Below, piece by piece: positions 1-8,440 of a stretch of 64,000 nt of DNA. The stretch lies in NCBI RefSeq assembly GCF_017347095.1, contig NZ_JADPRZ010000011.1, positions 1 to 64,000 on the forward strand, written 5' to 3'. The notes under the pieces were generated by a model. The model had not been told where the DNA came from. It did no database searches and was given only the letters and a program-made list of their open reading frames with translations. The translations under genes and the position numbers were made by a program. This stretch comes from Sporosarcina sp. E16_8 (GTDB taxonomy: Bacteria > Bacillota > Bacilli > Bacillales_A > Planococcaceae). The number at the start of each line of letters is the position of its first letter. Position 1 is the stretch's first letter.

Positions 1-60
1 TCTAACGAGGACAGCGTCCTTCATTTCCTGCGTATATCTAATTGTAATTTCGTTCTTCAT
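1..60 (-). CDS. transposase N-terminus, IS3 OrfA-like (partial)
   Basis: An ATG at 58-60 on the minus strand follows a good ribosome site (ATGGAGGTCG, 7 bases upstream). The twenty visible residues begin MKNEITIRYTQEMKD. This resembles the start of IS3-type OrfA helix-turn-helix proteins, which bind the IS ends. The rest is beyond the window edge, so the family assignment is an inference from a very short stretch. Confidence 0.45.
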   Translation of the reverse strand, partial: MKNEITIRYTQEMKDAVLVR

Positions 61-114
61 GTCGCACGACCTCCATCTATTATTTAAAGTATAACAGGAG
101 AGCATCCTACGACA
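1..114 (-). mobile_element. end of an insertion sequence running off the left edge
   Basis: The left 114 bases look like the terminal part of an IS. A transposase-like reading frame starts inside it on the minus strand, and the neighbouring redox gene stops abruptly a few bases beyond the probable IS tip. Read on the minus strand the tip begins TGTCGTAGGATGC at about position 114. The other end and any target duplication lie outside the window, so the family (IS3-like is my guess) is not proven. Confidence 0.55.
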
Positions 115-120
115 ACTAGC

Positions 121-381
121 CTAACAGAGGGGGGTCATACAGTGTGAACAAGAGCTACTGATTAGAATACCTAATAAATTTCCTTTAGTAATATCTTTTA
201 TATTAATTGAATCTTTACCATTAAATACTTCTACACTGTTCATTTTCCTTCCGATTCCTTTAGGAAATTGAGATTCTTCGGTTTTCTTTATTATTGATTT
301 TTCAATTTCCCTTTTATTTTTATATACTACGACAAGTATTATTATTATTATAAGTACTAGCATTAAGTTTAAAATGTTCAA
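121..381 (-). pseudogene. MauD/TlpA-like membrane thioredoxin, truncated by IS
   Basis: This is the N-terminal 86 residues of a membrane-anchored thioredoxin-like protein. A TTG start at 381 follows ACGAGG. Residues 1-20 form a hydrophobic anchor (LMLVLIIIIILVVVY). A linker leads to the first beta strand and a CSHC redox motif around residues 78-81, where family members carry CxxC. The frame ends in TAG six residues later, right beside the IS tip at about 114, so the thioredoxin fold is missing. It lies 46 bases downstream of the ABC-M1 permease in the same direction, so it was probably the last gene of that operon. A related complete protein is encoded at 6489-7061. Confidence 0.7.
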
Positions 382-427
382 TTAATTACCTCGTTTTTTA
401 TATTTTTTCTGAGATGATATTGGTTTT

Positions 428-3400
428 TTATGTGTCTAACCAACCATCAATAAACTCTCTATTTTCCTCACCGAAATACTCAATAAAGAATCGGGAAAAG
501 TTCTTACTATTTACATACTTAAATTGGTGTTCATTAAAGTAATCAGATAAAAATTGAATTGCTTCTTCTTGTCCTCCACGTTCTCTAAAAAAATCCCTTA
601 ATATGAGTGGGGTTTTTCCATAAATAATGGATGTATATTCAGACTTTTTAAATTCATCTAATGAAAGATTTACTTTACTACTTGTACTAGTAATTTTTGC
701 TGAATTACTAGCAAATTCATACCCGATTGTCTCGTCTTTGTACTTATCTGTTAAGAACATCGAGGCAACAAATACTGTTAAACTTTCATCGAGCCAAGCA
801 TCATGGTATGGATCATTCGAAACCATATTATAAAACCATTGATGTGCTATTTCATGAACAAGCGTATCCTCATAATTATCTTCACTATTCGAAACTTCTA
901 CTACATACGGATACTCCATATTCCCTCCATTTCCTATCAAATCTAGCTCAGGGTAAGGATAGTCCCCAATCTTCTTCTCAAAATAAGCAAAGACATCCCC
1001 TGCAACTTCAAGTTCTTCCATCAAAATTCCACTTCTGTTAAGTGGAAGAAATATCCTCAATGTGGTGTCATTAACTTTTAATGATTCACTGGTCCATTCC
1101 TTTGGATTTAAGAGTGCCATGTAAAAGTCTTTAATGTTTTCTCCTTCAAGTTTTCCTGTCATGGACGGACGCATGTCTCTATCTTCTACTGAACTAACCA
1201 CAAGAAATTCTTCTGGAAGACTGTAGTTCACTTTATATCTACCATAACTTGTATGATAAGACTCTCCTTTCATATCATAGTCTTCAATATTCCAGCCATT
1301 TTGGTAGTGTGCTAACATTGGATACCATTGGGCCAAATAGAAGTTTGTACCCACTCTAGATAATCTGTTCCCATGTTCAGGGATTTTCATTGTGTAATCA
1401 ATTTTCACTCGCTTCTTCGCACCTGGCAATAGCTCATTACCCAGTTTAAGTAACAGCTTATTGTTCAATAAATCGTATTGTATTTCTTCTCCTGATACCG
1501 TAACAGATGTAATAGAAACATCCGCGGCGTCCTGTAAAATTTTAGGTTTATATTCTTCAGTGAACGCATTTGGAATAAAATAGAATCCAATATCATTCCA
1601 AGTATCTGGAGAATCATTTGTAACATCTATTTCAGTACTTATTTGAAATAGATTATTTTTATCTAATTTAATGTCTATTAAGTAAGCCCCACTTGCACCA
1701 GGAAGAATAACCTCTTCCTCGGGTAACTTTATATCTGCGTTTGAGGGTTTCGAAACTTCTATCAGTTCCCCATCGGTTTTTAATTCCGTATTCAACGTAA
1801 CTTTTTCAGACGATTCATTTTCTAAATTCGGTTTTGAAATTACTAAAAGCATAATAATACCAAGAAATATTGCTCCAGCAAAACTAAAGATAACTTTAAA
1901 TCGATTTTCAGTTTTTTTAGAATTACTAAGTATGCCTTTAGCCCCTTCAATAGGTTGCATTTTCACCGCAATCCTAGATGGAATCCAACTTCCTAACATC
2001 CCTACTATAAATGGAATTAAACAACTTATTAGTGGTAACCATAATTCAGTTAGGGGTATAGGTCCATACATAAAGTAAATGATTATGAATGACAATACTC
2101 CACCAACTACGCCTCCAACTAGTCCTATAACTGCACCCTCAACTAACACCATTTTTCGTATATGTGAATTCTTCCATCCTAATGCTTTTAATAGGGATAT
2201 CTCATTCCTACGTTCCTTAATATTTTGCCACATGATTTCCGTAGTGGTGAGTATAGAAATAATTAAAGAAATTGAAACAGCGATATAATGATGTATTCCA
2301 ACTTCCATAGAAACATATTGACCTAACCAAGAGGTGTATAAAACACCGTTTAAACGAAAGGTAACATAGATAAACATTATTAATAATGCAGTTGGTAATG
2401 CTATTGCTAAGATAGAAACTAAATTTCTCTGTATTCTGCCCATCACTGTGTTGAAAACCATTGAGAATAAGCCTTTTGTTTTAATTACTCTTTTCCCTGT
2501 CAGATTAGTTTCACCTGTTCTCATTACATGCCAAGGGTGTATTTTAGTAATTAAAAGGGAAGGAAGTAAAGAACCAATGATATAAATAAATAATATAAAA
2601 AATGTTAATAAAAGAATCTCTGATATCGATAAAGTATCCGCGTCTTTAAAACTTAGCCCTAACTGAACCACGAATGTTAATACGGAAACAATTATGCCTA
2701 TTAGAAAAGACTCTATTAAGAGAATATTTTTTAATTCCCTTAGTTTCCAGCCTATAGAAAGAAGAATCGCAAACTCTTTTTTTCTTGATAGATATGAAAC
2801 TAAGTTGGTTGAGAATACATAAATAATCGCGACAAGGATTACACTCATAATTAATCCTGTGTACCCTAATTTTGTTTCTTTAAATATATTAATGGAAGAT
2901 CCTTTTTTCAACCAAAGTTGTTCTACCCAACCAACTTCTTCATTCTTTCCTGCTTTAGGGATATTTATTAATAAAGGTTGTGGCGATGATCCTAACGTAA
3001 TATCCGTATGCAGCCCTGTTTGTTTTTCAATTTCTTTTGCTACAATTTCTAATTTTTTCTGGCTCTCTTCACCAATTGTCGCGACATTCTTAACCTTTAT
3101 TCTAATCGCAGATATTGGTTTATCTCCTAAAATTTGTTCCGCAGCTTCGATGGTTGTAAGCATTGTAGGTGGCTGCATTAAAAATCCATAAATGTTCGAA
3201 TTAGAATTTATTTTTTTAGGTGGATTAACAGGTTGTCCGTAATTATTTAAAACATGAGTTGCAGTTGGGATACTGTATGTTTCCATTGGTAATTCATTCA
3301 ATGGGTCCTTTGAAATGTTCAACTTTGACGGATCGTACAAACCAATAAAATATGGACTTAATCTCGGGTTACTTGCCATACTTTCTTCTGTTATTTGAGG

Positions 3401-4546
3401 TTTACGGTAGGTATCTCCCATTAACTCATTTGAATCGTCTTCATAAGGAATTACCTGAAGTGCTTTTTCCCACCTTTCAGGAAACGGACTTTCTATTGAT
3501 TGATATGTAAGTGGTCCAGTTTTTTCCCGGAGAATACTACCTAAGCTTAATGTAGATGAATCATTTTTTTTAATTTTATCTCCTGTTTTACTATCAATTC
3601 CAGTCAAGTTCTCTATTAAAGATGCATGTACTTTCTCGGAATTATATGTATAATCTTTTACATCTTTTGATGACAACAACTTTAAGTATTTTTCTCCTCC
3701 ATTTTTTTCAATAATGTCTAAGGACTTTTTCATCTTTGACTCGTTGTTAAACGGAATATCTAATCTTTCTAGTTTAAAGTTTAAATTCTGATTTAAAAAT
3801 GATCTATTAGATAAGAGTATAGGGAATTTAGTATCTTTTACATTTATTTCCTTTCCGTCAATTCCTTCAAAGCTGAAATCGGTTGAATAAACTTTACTAC
3901 TATCTGAAAAATACTTCTGTCCTTCTAATGGCAATACGGCATTTTCTAAACCAATTAGTCTTGCTTCCTCAATTGGATCTACACCTGCTAACAAGACTCT
4001 TGTATAACTTGATAAATTATTTTCAAAAGCAATTAATCCATATTTTTGATATAGAGTTGAATCAACTTGTTCGTAAATTCCCTTTGAAAAATATAACTCC
4101 TCCTTGTCTTCCTTAGAATCAAATCCCTCAAGATCTTGCGTTATAATTGTCAGTCTATAGATTCCAGGTTCCGATATAACAATATGTTTTAAAATAACAT
4201 TATATCCAGTAAACCCGATCATACTAATAGGAGCTGCTATATCAATATCTTTGATTTCTTTTATTTTTTTGTAATCATCCAAAGAAATTCCACCTGATAT
4301 CCCACTTATATAATTCGGATCAAAAAAATTGTCGTTTTGGGAAATACCTTTAGTACCTTCTGGTCTTACAACAATATGATAAGAAGCATCCCATTTCTTC
4401 TGTAAAGAATCAATTACTGTTCCTTTAGTTGATTCAGACAACCCGATTAATGTACTTAAGCCTCCGCTGATTAGTAAGGCACCTATCATCATCAGTAAAA
4501 ATCGTTCCTTTTGCCTCATCCATCCTTTAACAATAAATGAAATCAT
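428..4546 (-). CDS. FtsX-type ABC permease fused to an M1-family zinc peptidase
   Basis: A 1372-residue membrane protein. Residues 1-50 hold the first membrane helix, followed by a large extracytoplasmic MacB-like periplasmic core domain to about 600. Then comes an FtsX core of several helices (about 610-780) and a second set (about 800-930), ending in one helix (about 945-970). The remaining 400 residues are an M1 (gluzincin) peptidase domain: HEIAHQWF gives the HExxH zinc ligands and base, and the DEsL stretch about 18 residues on supplies the third ligand. The canonical GxMEN exopeptidase motif is altered (NGGNMEYP). It overlaps the ATPase gene by 4 bases (ATGA), so the two form one transporter. 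M1-permease fusions are known but uncommon. Here the neighbours suggest export and possibly trimming of the small Cys-rich peptide at 5533-5709. The substrate is not proven. Confidence 0.88.
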   Translation of the reverse strand: MISFIVKGWMRQKERFLLMMIGALLISGGLSTLIGLSESTKGTVIDSLQKKWDASYHIVVRPEGTKGISQNDNFFDPNYISGISGGISLDDYKKIKEIKDIDIAAPISMIGFTGYNVILKHIVISEPGIYRLTIITQDLEGFDSKEDKEELYFSKGIYEQVDSTLYQKYGLIAFENNLSSYTRVLLAGVDPIEEARLIGLENAVLPLEGQKYFSDSSKVYSTDFSFEGIDGKEINVKDTKFPILLSNRSFLNQNLNFKLERLDIPFNNESKMKKSLDIIEKNGGEKYLKLLSSKDVKDYTYNSEKVHASLIENLTGIDSKTGDKIKKNDSSTLSLGSILREKTGPLTYQSIESPFPERWEKALQVIPYEDDSNELMGDTYRKPQITEESMASNPRLSPYFIGLYDPSKLNISKDPLNELPMETYSIPTATHVLNNYGQPVNPPKKINSNSNIYGFLMQPPTMLTTIEAAEQILGDKPISAIRIKVKNVATIGEESQKKLEIVAKEIEKQTGLHTDITLGSSPQPLLINIPKAGKNEEVGWVEQLWLKKGSSINIFKETKLGYTGLIMSVILVAIIYVFSTNLVSYLSRKKEFAILLSIGWKLRELKNILLIESFLIGIIVSVLTFVVQLGLSFKDADTLSISEILLLTFFILFIYIIGSLLPSLLITKIHPWHVMRTGETNLTGKRVIKTKGLFSMVFNTVMGRIQRNLVSILAIALPTALLIMFIYVTFRLNGVLYTSWLGQYVSMEVGIHHYIAVSISLIISILTTTEIMWQNIKERRNEISLLKALGWKNSHIRKMVLVEGAVIGLVGGVVGGVLSFIIIYFMYGPIPLTELWLPLISCLIPFIVGMLGSWIPSRIAVKMQPIEGAKGILSNSKKTENRFKVIFSFAGAIFLGIIMLLVISKPNLENESSEKVTLNTELKTDGELIEVSKPSNADIKLPEEEVILPGASGAYLIDIKLDKNNLFQISTEIDVTNDSPDTWNDIGFYFIPNAFTEEYKPKILQDAADVSITSVTVSGEEIQYDLLNNKLLLKLGNELLPGAKKRVKIDYTMKIPEHGNRLSRVGTNFYLAQWYPMLAHYQNGWNIEDYDMKGESYHTSYGRYKVNYSLPEEFLVVSSVEDRDMRPSMTGKLEGENIKDFYMALLNPKEWTSESLKVNDTTLRIFLPLNRSGILMEELEVAGDVFAYFEKKIGDYPYPELDLIGNGGNMEYPYVVEVSNSEDNYEDTLVHEIAHQWFYNMVSNDPYHDAWLDESLTVFVASMFLTDKYKDETIGYEFASNSAKITSTSSKVNLSLDEFKKSEYTSIIYGKTPLILRDFFRERGGQEEAIQFLSDYFNEHQFKYVNSKNFSRFFIEYFGEENREFIDGWLDT

Positions 4547-5232
4547 ACTGTTCTACCTGCTCGTTCTTTTATTATTGAACCATCCTTCATTTCAATTATC
4601 CGTTCTGCTTTTTCAGCTAATAATAGGTCATGTGTGACAAAAATTACTCCGCATTTTTCGTCTCTGTTTAATTGTTGTAGTAGTTCAAAGATAGTGTTAC
4701 CAGTGTTCGTATCCAAGTTCCCTGTCGGTTCATCAGCCAAAATCCAATCAGGGCGAGCAATTAAGGCACGGGCAATTGCAACACGTTGTTGTTGACCACC
4801 AGATAATTGAGAAGGGAATGAATTTAACTTATCGGCAAGTCCTACTAAATTTAAGAGCTCTATTGCTCTCTCCTTTTTATTAAAGTTAACGGTTCTATTA
4901 AATAATGGAATCAAAACATTTTCTAAAGCAGTTAATGTTGCTAATAGATGGAATTGTTGAAAGACAAATCCAATATTATTAAATCTAATATCAGCTAATT
5001 CATCTAAACCAAGACCGTTAATTAGTTTATCTTCAAAATAAATCTGTCCACTTGTTTGTTGATCTAGAGTTCCCATAATACTAAGTAAGGTAGATTTACC
5101 CGAACCCGAAGGGCCCATAATTGAAACAAATTCCCCTTTAGTAAACTCAATACTCACATCAGATAACGCCTTATATTCGACTCCGTCACCTTTAAAATGT
5201 TTGGATACATTTTTAACAACAATATTTTCCAA
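4543..5232 (-). CDS. MacB/LolD-type ABC transporter ATPase
   Basis: A 229-residue ATPase of the LolD/MacB/FtsE class that energises FtsX-type permeases. Walker A GPSGSGKST is near residue 40, the signature LSGGQQQR near 142, Walker B WILADEPTG near 165 and the H-loop VTHD near 199. The likely start is TTG at 5232 behind GGGAGG. The stop overlaps the start of the permease-peptidase gene, so the two are translationally coupled. The 300 bases upstream hold a weak hairpin (about 5265-5300) and the terminator of the peptide gene, so some read-through from the peptide promoter is possible. Confidence 0.93.
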   Translation of the reverse strand: MENIVVKNVSKHFKGDGVEYKALSDVSIEFTKGEFVSIMGPSGSGKSTLLSIMGTLDQQTSGQIYFEDKLINGLGLDELADIRFNNIGFVFQQFHLLATLTALENVLIPLFNRTVNFNKKERAIELLNLVGLADKLNSFPSQLSGGQQQRVAIARALIARPDWILADEPTGNLDTNTGNTIFELLQQLNRDEKCGVIFVTHDLLLAEKAERIIEMKDGSIIKERAGRTV

Positions 5233-5489
5233 AGATTACAAACCTCCCAAAGTAATTATAAAAATAAACAGACCCCTAAAGAGAAAGAGGCCTTTTGATT
5301 TCAAGCTATAAATAATCTATTAACCGACTTTAGCCATATTTAATGAAGTATTCTACAAACTTTTCCTTCGGATTTAGAGTAGATAATGTCTAATAGCTTT
5401 GAGATTTATTTGTTTAATATTATTTATAAAATACAGAATTAGGAGTTTATAGTTGTAGAAAAAAACTACAAAAATCCAGAGTGACATTA

Positions 5490-5523
5490 TGAAAACCTCT
5501 TAATTTATATTAAGAAGTTTTCA
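5490..5523 (-). terminator. hairpin after the Cys-rich peptide gene
   Basis: An almost perfect inverted repeat (TGAAAAC-CTCTTAAT ... ATTAAGAAG-TTTTCA) starts 10 bases past the peptide stop codon. There is no long U run, so it may be a partial terminator or stabilising hairpin that lets some transcripts reach the ABC genes. Confidence 0.6.
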
Positions 5524-5532
5524 TAACTTTAA

Positions 5533-5709
5533 TTAACAGCCACAGTACATGAAATACTTAGGACTACATTCTGAACCATCACGGTCATCGATTAACAGTT
5601 GATGACTTGCTTTGCCTGAACACTCTGGATGTGTACCACATACAATTGATACTTTTGTTCTTGTACATGGAATATACCTTGGTTGAATAAAAGAAGATAA
5701 GATTTTCAT
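5533..5709 (-). CDS. 58-residue six-cysteine peptide, candidate exported peptide
   Basis: The ATG at 5709 has an excellent ribosome site (AAGAGGGG, 7 bases) and is preferred to an upstream in-frame ATG without one. The peptide has cysteines at 15, 24, 30, 48, 56 and 58 and ends YCGC. It has no hydrophobic leader and no double-glycine site that I can see. Six cysteines, a dedicated sigma-A-type promoter, an ABC transporter with a peptidase domain downstream, and a divergent MauE/MauD-type thiol-redox pair together suggest a disulfide- or thioether-stabilised secreted peptide such as a bacteriocin or signal. I do not recognise its family. No radical-SAM or lanthionine synthase is encoded nearby, so disulfides are the simplest guess. 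A small metal-binding protein is the main alternative. Confidence 0.7.
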   Translation of the reverse strand: MKILSSFIQPRYIPCTRTKVSIVCGTHPECSGKASHQLLIDDRDGSECSPKYFMYCGC

Positions 5710-5790
5710 AATTTCACCCCTCTTAAAATTAATTTTAAACGAGAATATGCTAAAATTAACCTTAACTACCATTCCCATTTATAGTAACTT

Positions 5791-5819
5791 ATAATAATGT
5801 AAAAAGTATATTCCGTCAA
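5791..5819 (-). promoter_or_regulatory. sigma-A-type promoter of the Cys-rich peptide
   Basis: On the minus strand TTGACG (5819-5814) and TATTAT (5796-5791) are separated by exactly 17 bases. Transcription would start near 5784, giving a leader of about 75 bases before the peptide ATG. Confidence 0.7.
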
Positions 5820-5872
5820 TTTTTAATTAACAGTTTTTAATTATTGACAGTCATTTTTATGGAAATAAATTA

Positions 5873-5906
5873 ATTAATGTAACAATTATCAATTTGATTA
5901 CATTAA
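5873..5906. promoter_or_regulatory. inverted-repeat operator in the divergent promoter region
   Basis: TTAATGTAA (5873-5881) and TTACATTAA (5898-5906) form a perfect 9-bp inverted repeat just before the mauE-like start. A TTGACA lies upstream at about 5843. The position suggests a repressor or activator site controlling the redox genes. No regulator gene is adjacent. Confidence 0.5.
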
Positions 5907-5907
5907 T

Positions 5908-6477
5908 ATGGAGGGATTGATTAGCATTATTTTAACTGTTTTATTTTATTTAGGGAAATTTTCTCTAGCGTTGGTTTTTCTTTTTTCTTTTGTAGACAAG
6001 ATATTAAATAAGGAGAAACATCTTATATCTTTTAAAGCGTATAGAATCCTTACAGAACGCTTGGTTTATATTGGATTTTATCTTGTCCTGCTCTTTGAAG
6101 TGTTAATATTTTGTAATTTATTATTAGGAAGAATAAACATATTTACTGTCGTTATATTCAGTTCAGCGCTTTTAATATTTTCAATTGCAGTTACTAAAAA
6201 TATAGTACTAGGAAATACAGACCAATCCTGTGGATGTGGCGGAATTTTAGAAAATAGTGTATTGCATTGGGGAATAGTTTTTAGAAATTTTTTCTTAATA
6301 ATGGTTATTTCCCTATTATTTAAGTTGGAGAATGATAATATTCTATATATCATAAATTTTTGGGAAAAATTACTTATTTTTTCACTTTCTATATGTTTAT
6401 TATTAACTATCATGATCAAAAAAGAAATAGGAAAAATAATTATCAAAAGAAATAACATTTTAAAATACTTATATTGA
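5908..6477 (+). CDS. MauE/DoxX-like redox membrane protein
   Basis: A 189-residue polytopic membrane protein with about five helices. Its N-terminal part (LGKFSLALVFLFSFVDKI, then several helices) and the loop DQSCGCGG near residues 107-114, which holds three cysteines, match the MauE-type family that partners thioredoxin-like MauD proteins in moving disulfides across the membrane. The start is the ATG at 5908. There is no clear ribosome site in front of it, and the operator sits immediately upstream, so a slightly internal start is possible. The next gene begins 11 bases after the stop. Probable role: disulfide formation or repair for the exported peptide. Confidence 0.75.
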   Translation: MEGLISIILTVLFYLGKFSLALVFLFSFVDKILNKEKHLISFKAYRILTERLVYIGFYLVLLFEVLIFCNLLLGRINIFTVVIFSSALLIFSIAVTKNIVLGNTDQSCGCGGILENSVLHWGIVFRNFFLIMVISLLFKLENDNILYIINFWEKLLIFSLSICLLLTIMIKKEIGKIIIKRNNILKYLY

Positions 6478-6488
6478 AAGGAATAATC

Positions 6489-7061
6489 ATGTTATCAAAT
6501 ATATTACTATCAATCGTTCTTGTATTATTAATTATTCAATTTTATATAATACATTTCATCATCAAATATACTAGAGGTTTTCTAGAAGAAATAAGAGGGG
6601 TTAAAGGCTTTCAATTTAGCACTTTAGATATAGGTGATAATGCACCATTATTTCGTGTTTCCGATTCTAATAATCACAAAATAGTTCTGAAAGACAAACT
6701 AGAGAACAGCGATACTATTATGTTATTTGTTAATACTGAATGCTCAAGTTGTAATACTCTTATTCAGTCAATTTCAGAATCAAATTCCAAATATTCATTA
6801 CCTATTTTTCTAATTAACAATGATACTAGTAACTCGGACTTTGTGTTTCTGGAGTTATTAAAAGACAAAGTTAATTATATAAAATCACCACAAATTTTTT
6901 CGAATTATCATATTAATATAACCCCATATTTTGTTTTAGTTGGAATGAATGAAAAAATAAAATCCCAAGGTGAAATAAAAGATTTTAAGCATTTACAATA
7001 TATTTTAGTGAATTATATAGAATTGGATTCTCACAAACAAGACACTCTTATTACATCGTAG
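6489..7061 (+). CDS. MauD/TlpA-like membrane-anchored thioredoxin
   Basis: A 190-residue protein with one N-terminal membrane helix (residues 1-21) and an extracytoplasmic redoxin domain. The domain opens with LDIGDNAPLFRVSD, the usual AhpC/TlpA entry, and carries the redox motif TECSSCN near residue 82. ATG at 6489 has AAAGGA 6 bases upstream and is preferred to the in-frame TTG at 6474. It forms an operon with the MauE-like gene. A paralogue at 121-381 has CSHC and is truncated, so two redox proteins once flanked the peptide and ABC genes. Confidence 0.78.
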   Translation: MLSNILLSIVLVLLIIQFYIIHFIIKYTRGFLEEIRGVKGFQFSTLDIGDNAPLFRVSDSNNHKIVLKDKLENSDTIMLFVNTECSSCNTLIQSISESNSKYSLPIFLINNDTSNSDFVFLELLKDKVNYIKSPQIFSNYHINITPYFVLVGMNEKIKSQGEIKDFKHLQYILVNYIELDSHKQDTLITS

Positions 7062-7150
7062 CAAAAATACTAAATAAAGATGTTACTGCCCAGGTTGTCT
7101 TTATACACATTCATTGTTTTACTGACTGTAGAATTCTAATGAGACTTTTT

Positions 7151-7193
7151 AGAGCCTTTTCGAGGGCGTACACTTCGAAAAGGCTCTTTTTCG
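7151..7193 (+). terminator. terminator of the mauE-mauD-like operon
   Basis: A 13-bp stem (AGAGCCTTTTCGA with its complement ending at 7187) is followed by TTTTTC. Confidence 0.85.
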
Positions 7194-7226
7194 TTATATT
7201 AAGTACTTTATGATTTCCCGTTCTAT

Positions 7227-7751
7227 TTAACCAACATTTGTTCCCAAATCATCTGACGAAAAGATTATGGTATTGATTGTTTTACCGCAGCACCGCATAT
7301 GCTGTCCGTTAGGGGCAATAAAACGTTGATAAAGCGCAATGTCATGCTTTGAATCGTAAAATTCTACCCTTGTCCCGCGGATGGGCATCGTCCTCGCAAC
7401 TTCTTTTTGAATTCGATCGGCAAGTTCTTCGGAAATCGAGTACCCTTTCCCTTCGTCACCTAGCAGAATTACATCGACGGGTAAAGTGTTATCTTTTATG
7501 ATTGTGTAGATCCTCGTTGCCGGTACACCTAATTGTTTTGCAAGTTCAGAAGGGCGTAGACCCGTTGGTTGGTTCTGCTTACGTTCTACTGCAAGCGCAT
7601 CCACTTCCTCCCGCCTATACCTAGCTTCACGGTTCAATCGATGTGGATCCGCAATTTTTATGATTTTCTTTTGTTTTGCATAGTGATAAACTGTGGGTTT
7701 CGAAACACCGAGTATGTCTGCTACTTCTTGTCTAGTGTACCAGTCATTCAA
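7227..7751 (-). pseudogene. MerR/excisionase-like HTH protein, 3' half lost
   Basis: This is the N-terminal half of the same protein that is complete at 30242-31219. The first about 155 residues align closely (WYTRQEVADILGVSKPTVYHYAKQKK, then a second HTH-like segment LRPSELAKQLGVPATRIYTI). Both use a TTG start behind GGAGTG. At ATGCGG the copy has lost one G. Even with the frame restored a stop follows, so the last 25 residues are out-of-frame sequence. The C-terminal half is replaced by IS3 debris. A C-terminal remnant of a third copy lies at 27019-27420. The helix-turn-helix motif is visible, but the biological role is unknown to me. Confidence 0.75.
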
Positions 7752-7861
7752 TTAAATCACTCCATTCTATTGAAATATTTGAAGTCTTTTTGTCATCCAT
7801 TACACCCTCTATATAATTATGTCGCTTTATTGGGGTACCGTTAAGACTTATTAACGTACTG

Positions 7862-8090
7862 TGAACTGTTAGAATGCAGGGCTAGATTATCACCTTCTAA
7901 TAATCGTTCAAATGATTTCTCCAACATCTCTGAAACGATCGAGTAGGTGGGTCTTGAACCAATGGTGTAGATAATAATCTCTTCAATAAATAAATCTAAA
8001 ATGGGGGATACATACAGTTTCTCTCAAAATAATATAAACTCTGTAATGTCTGTTACCCATTTTACATTTGATTTTTCCGCCTTGAATTTG
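7862..8090 (-). pseudogene. IS3-family OrfB (DDE transposase) fragment
   Basis: Reading across frames on the minus strand gives KWVTDITEF, then LYVSPILDLF and GSRPTYSIVSEMLEKSFERL. This is the first catalytic-Asp region of IS3/IS150 OrfB integrase cores. Both ends are missing and the frame is broken, so it cannot work. Confidence 0.75.
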
Positions 8091-8440
8091 CAAACTCAAA
8101 TATTGGGCGCAATCTTGCCAACTGTCCCCTTGTACGATCGATATTTCTTTATACGTACTAAACATTTCAAACCTAATTCTTTTATGATGCTGCATTTTTT
8201 TATAATTTGCGGTTGCAACTGCTTGATTGGCGGTAACTCCAAAATCATTCATATAGTTAAGTACATCCATATTATAGTGTAAATCATAACTTGAATAGGA
8301 AGAATTAAAAGCCTCTTCTCCATGTTCCGCATAAAGGAATACCCCGCTCTTTATAAGTGTTAAACCGACACCAAATATTTTCGCGAAAGCTTTAAAATAA
8401 TCATTATTTTCCAAAAAATCAATAACGTCTTCTAATTTAG
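8091..8440 (-). pseudogene. fragment of an unknown gene, split by an IS and fused to IS3 debris
   Basis: An open frame of about 115 residues (KLEDVIDFLENNDYFKAFAK, then [15 protein letters not shown]) continues across the IS at 8441-10062. Removing that IS restores MGTKLEDVIDF, with the short 5' piece at 10063-10090. The 3' end merges with an IS3 OrfB fragment. I do not recognise the family. It is a non-functional remnant between two IS3-related scars. Confidence 0.55.

Noticed and set aside
627..4116. Several plus-strand frames opposite the ABC-M1 permease
   Set aside because: They lie wholly within a well-supported coding gene, have no ribosome sites and look like shadows.
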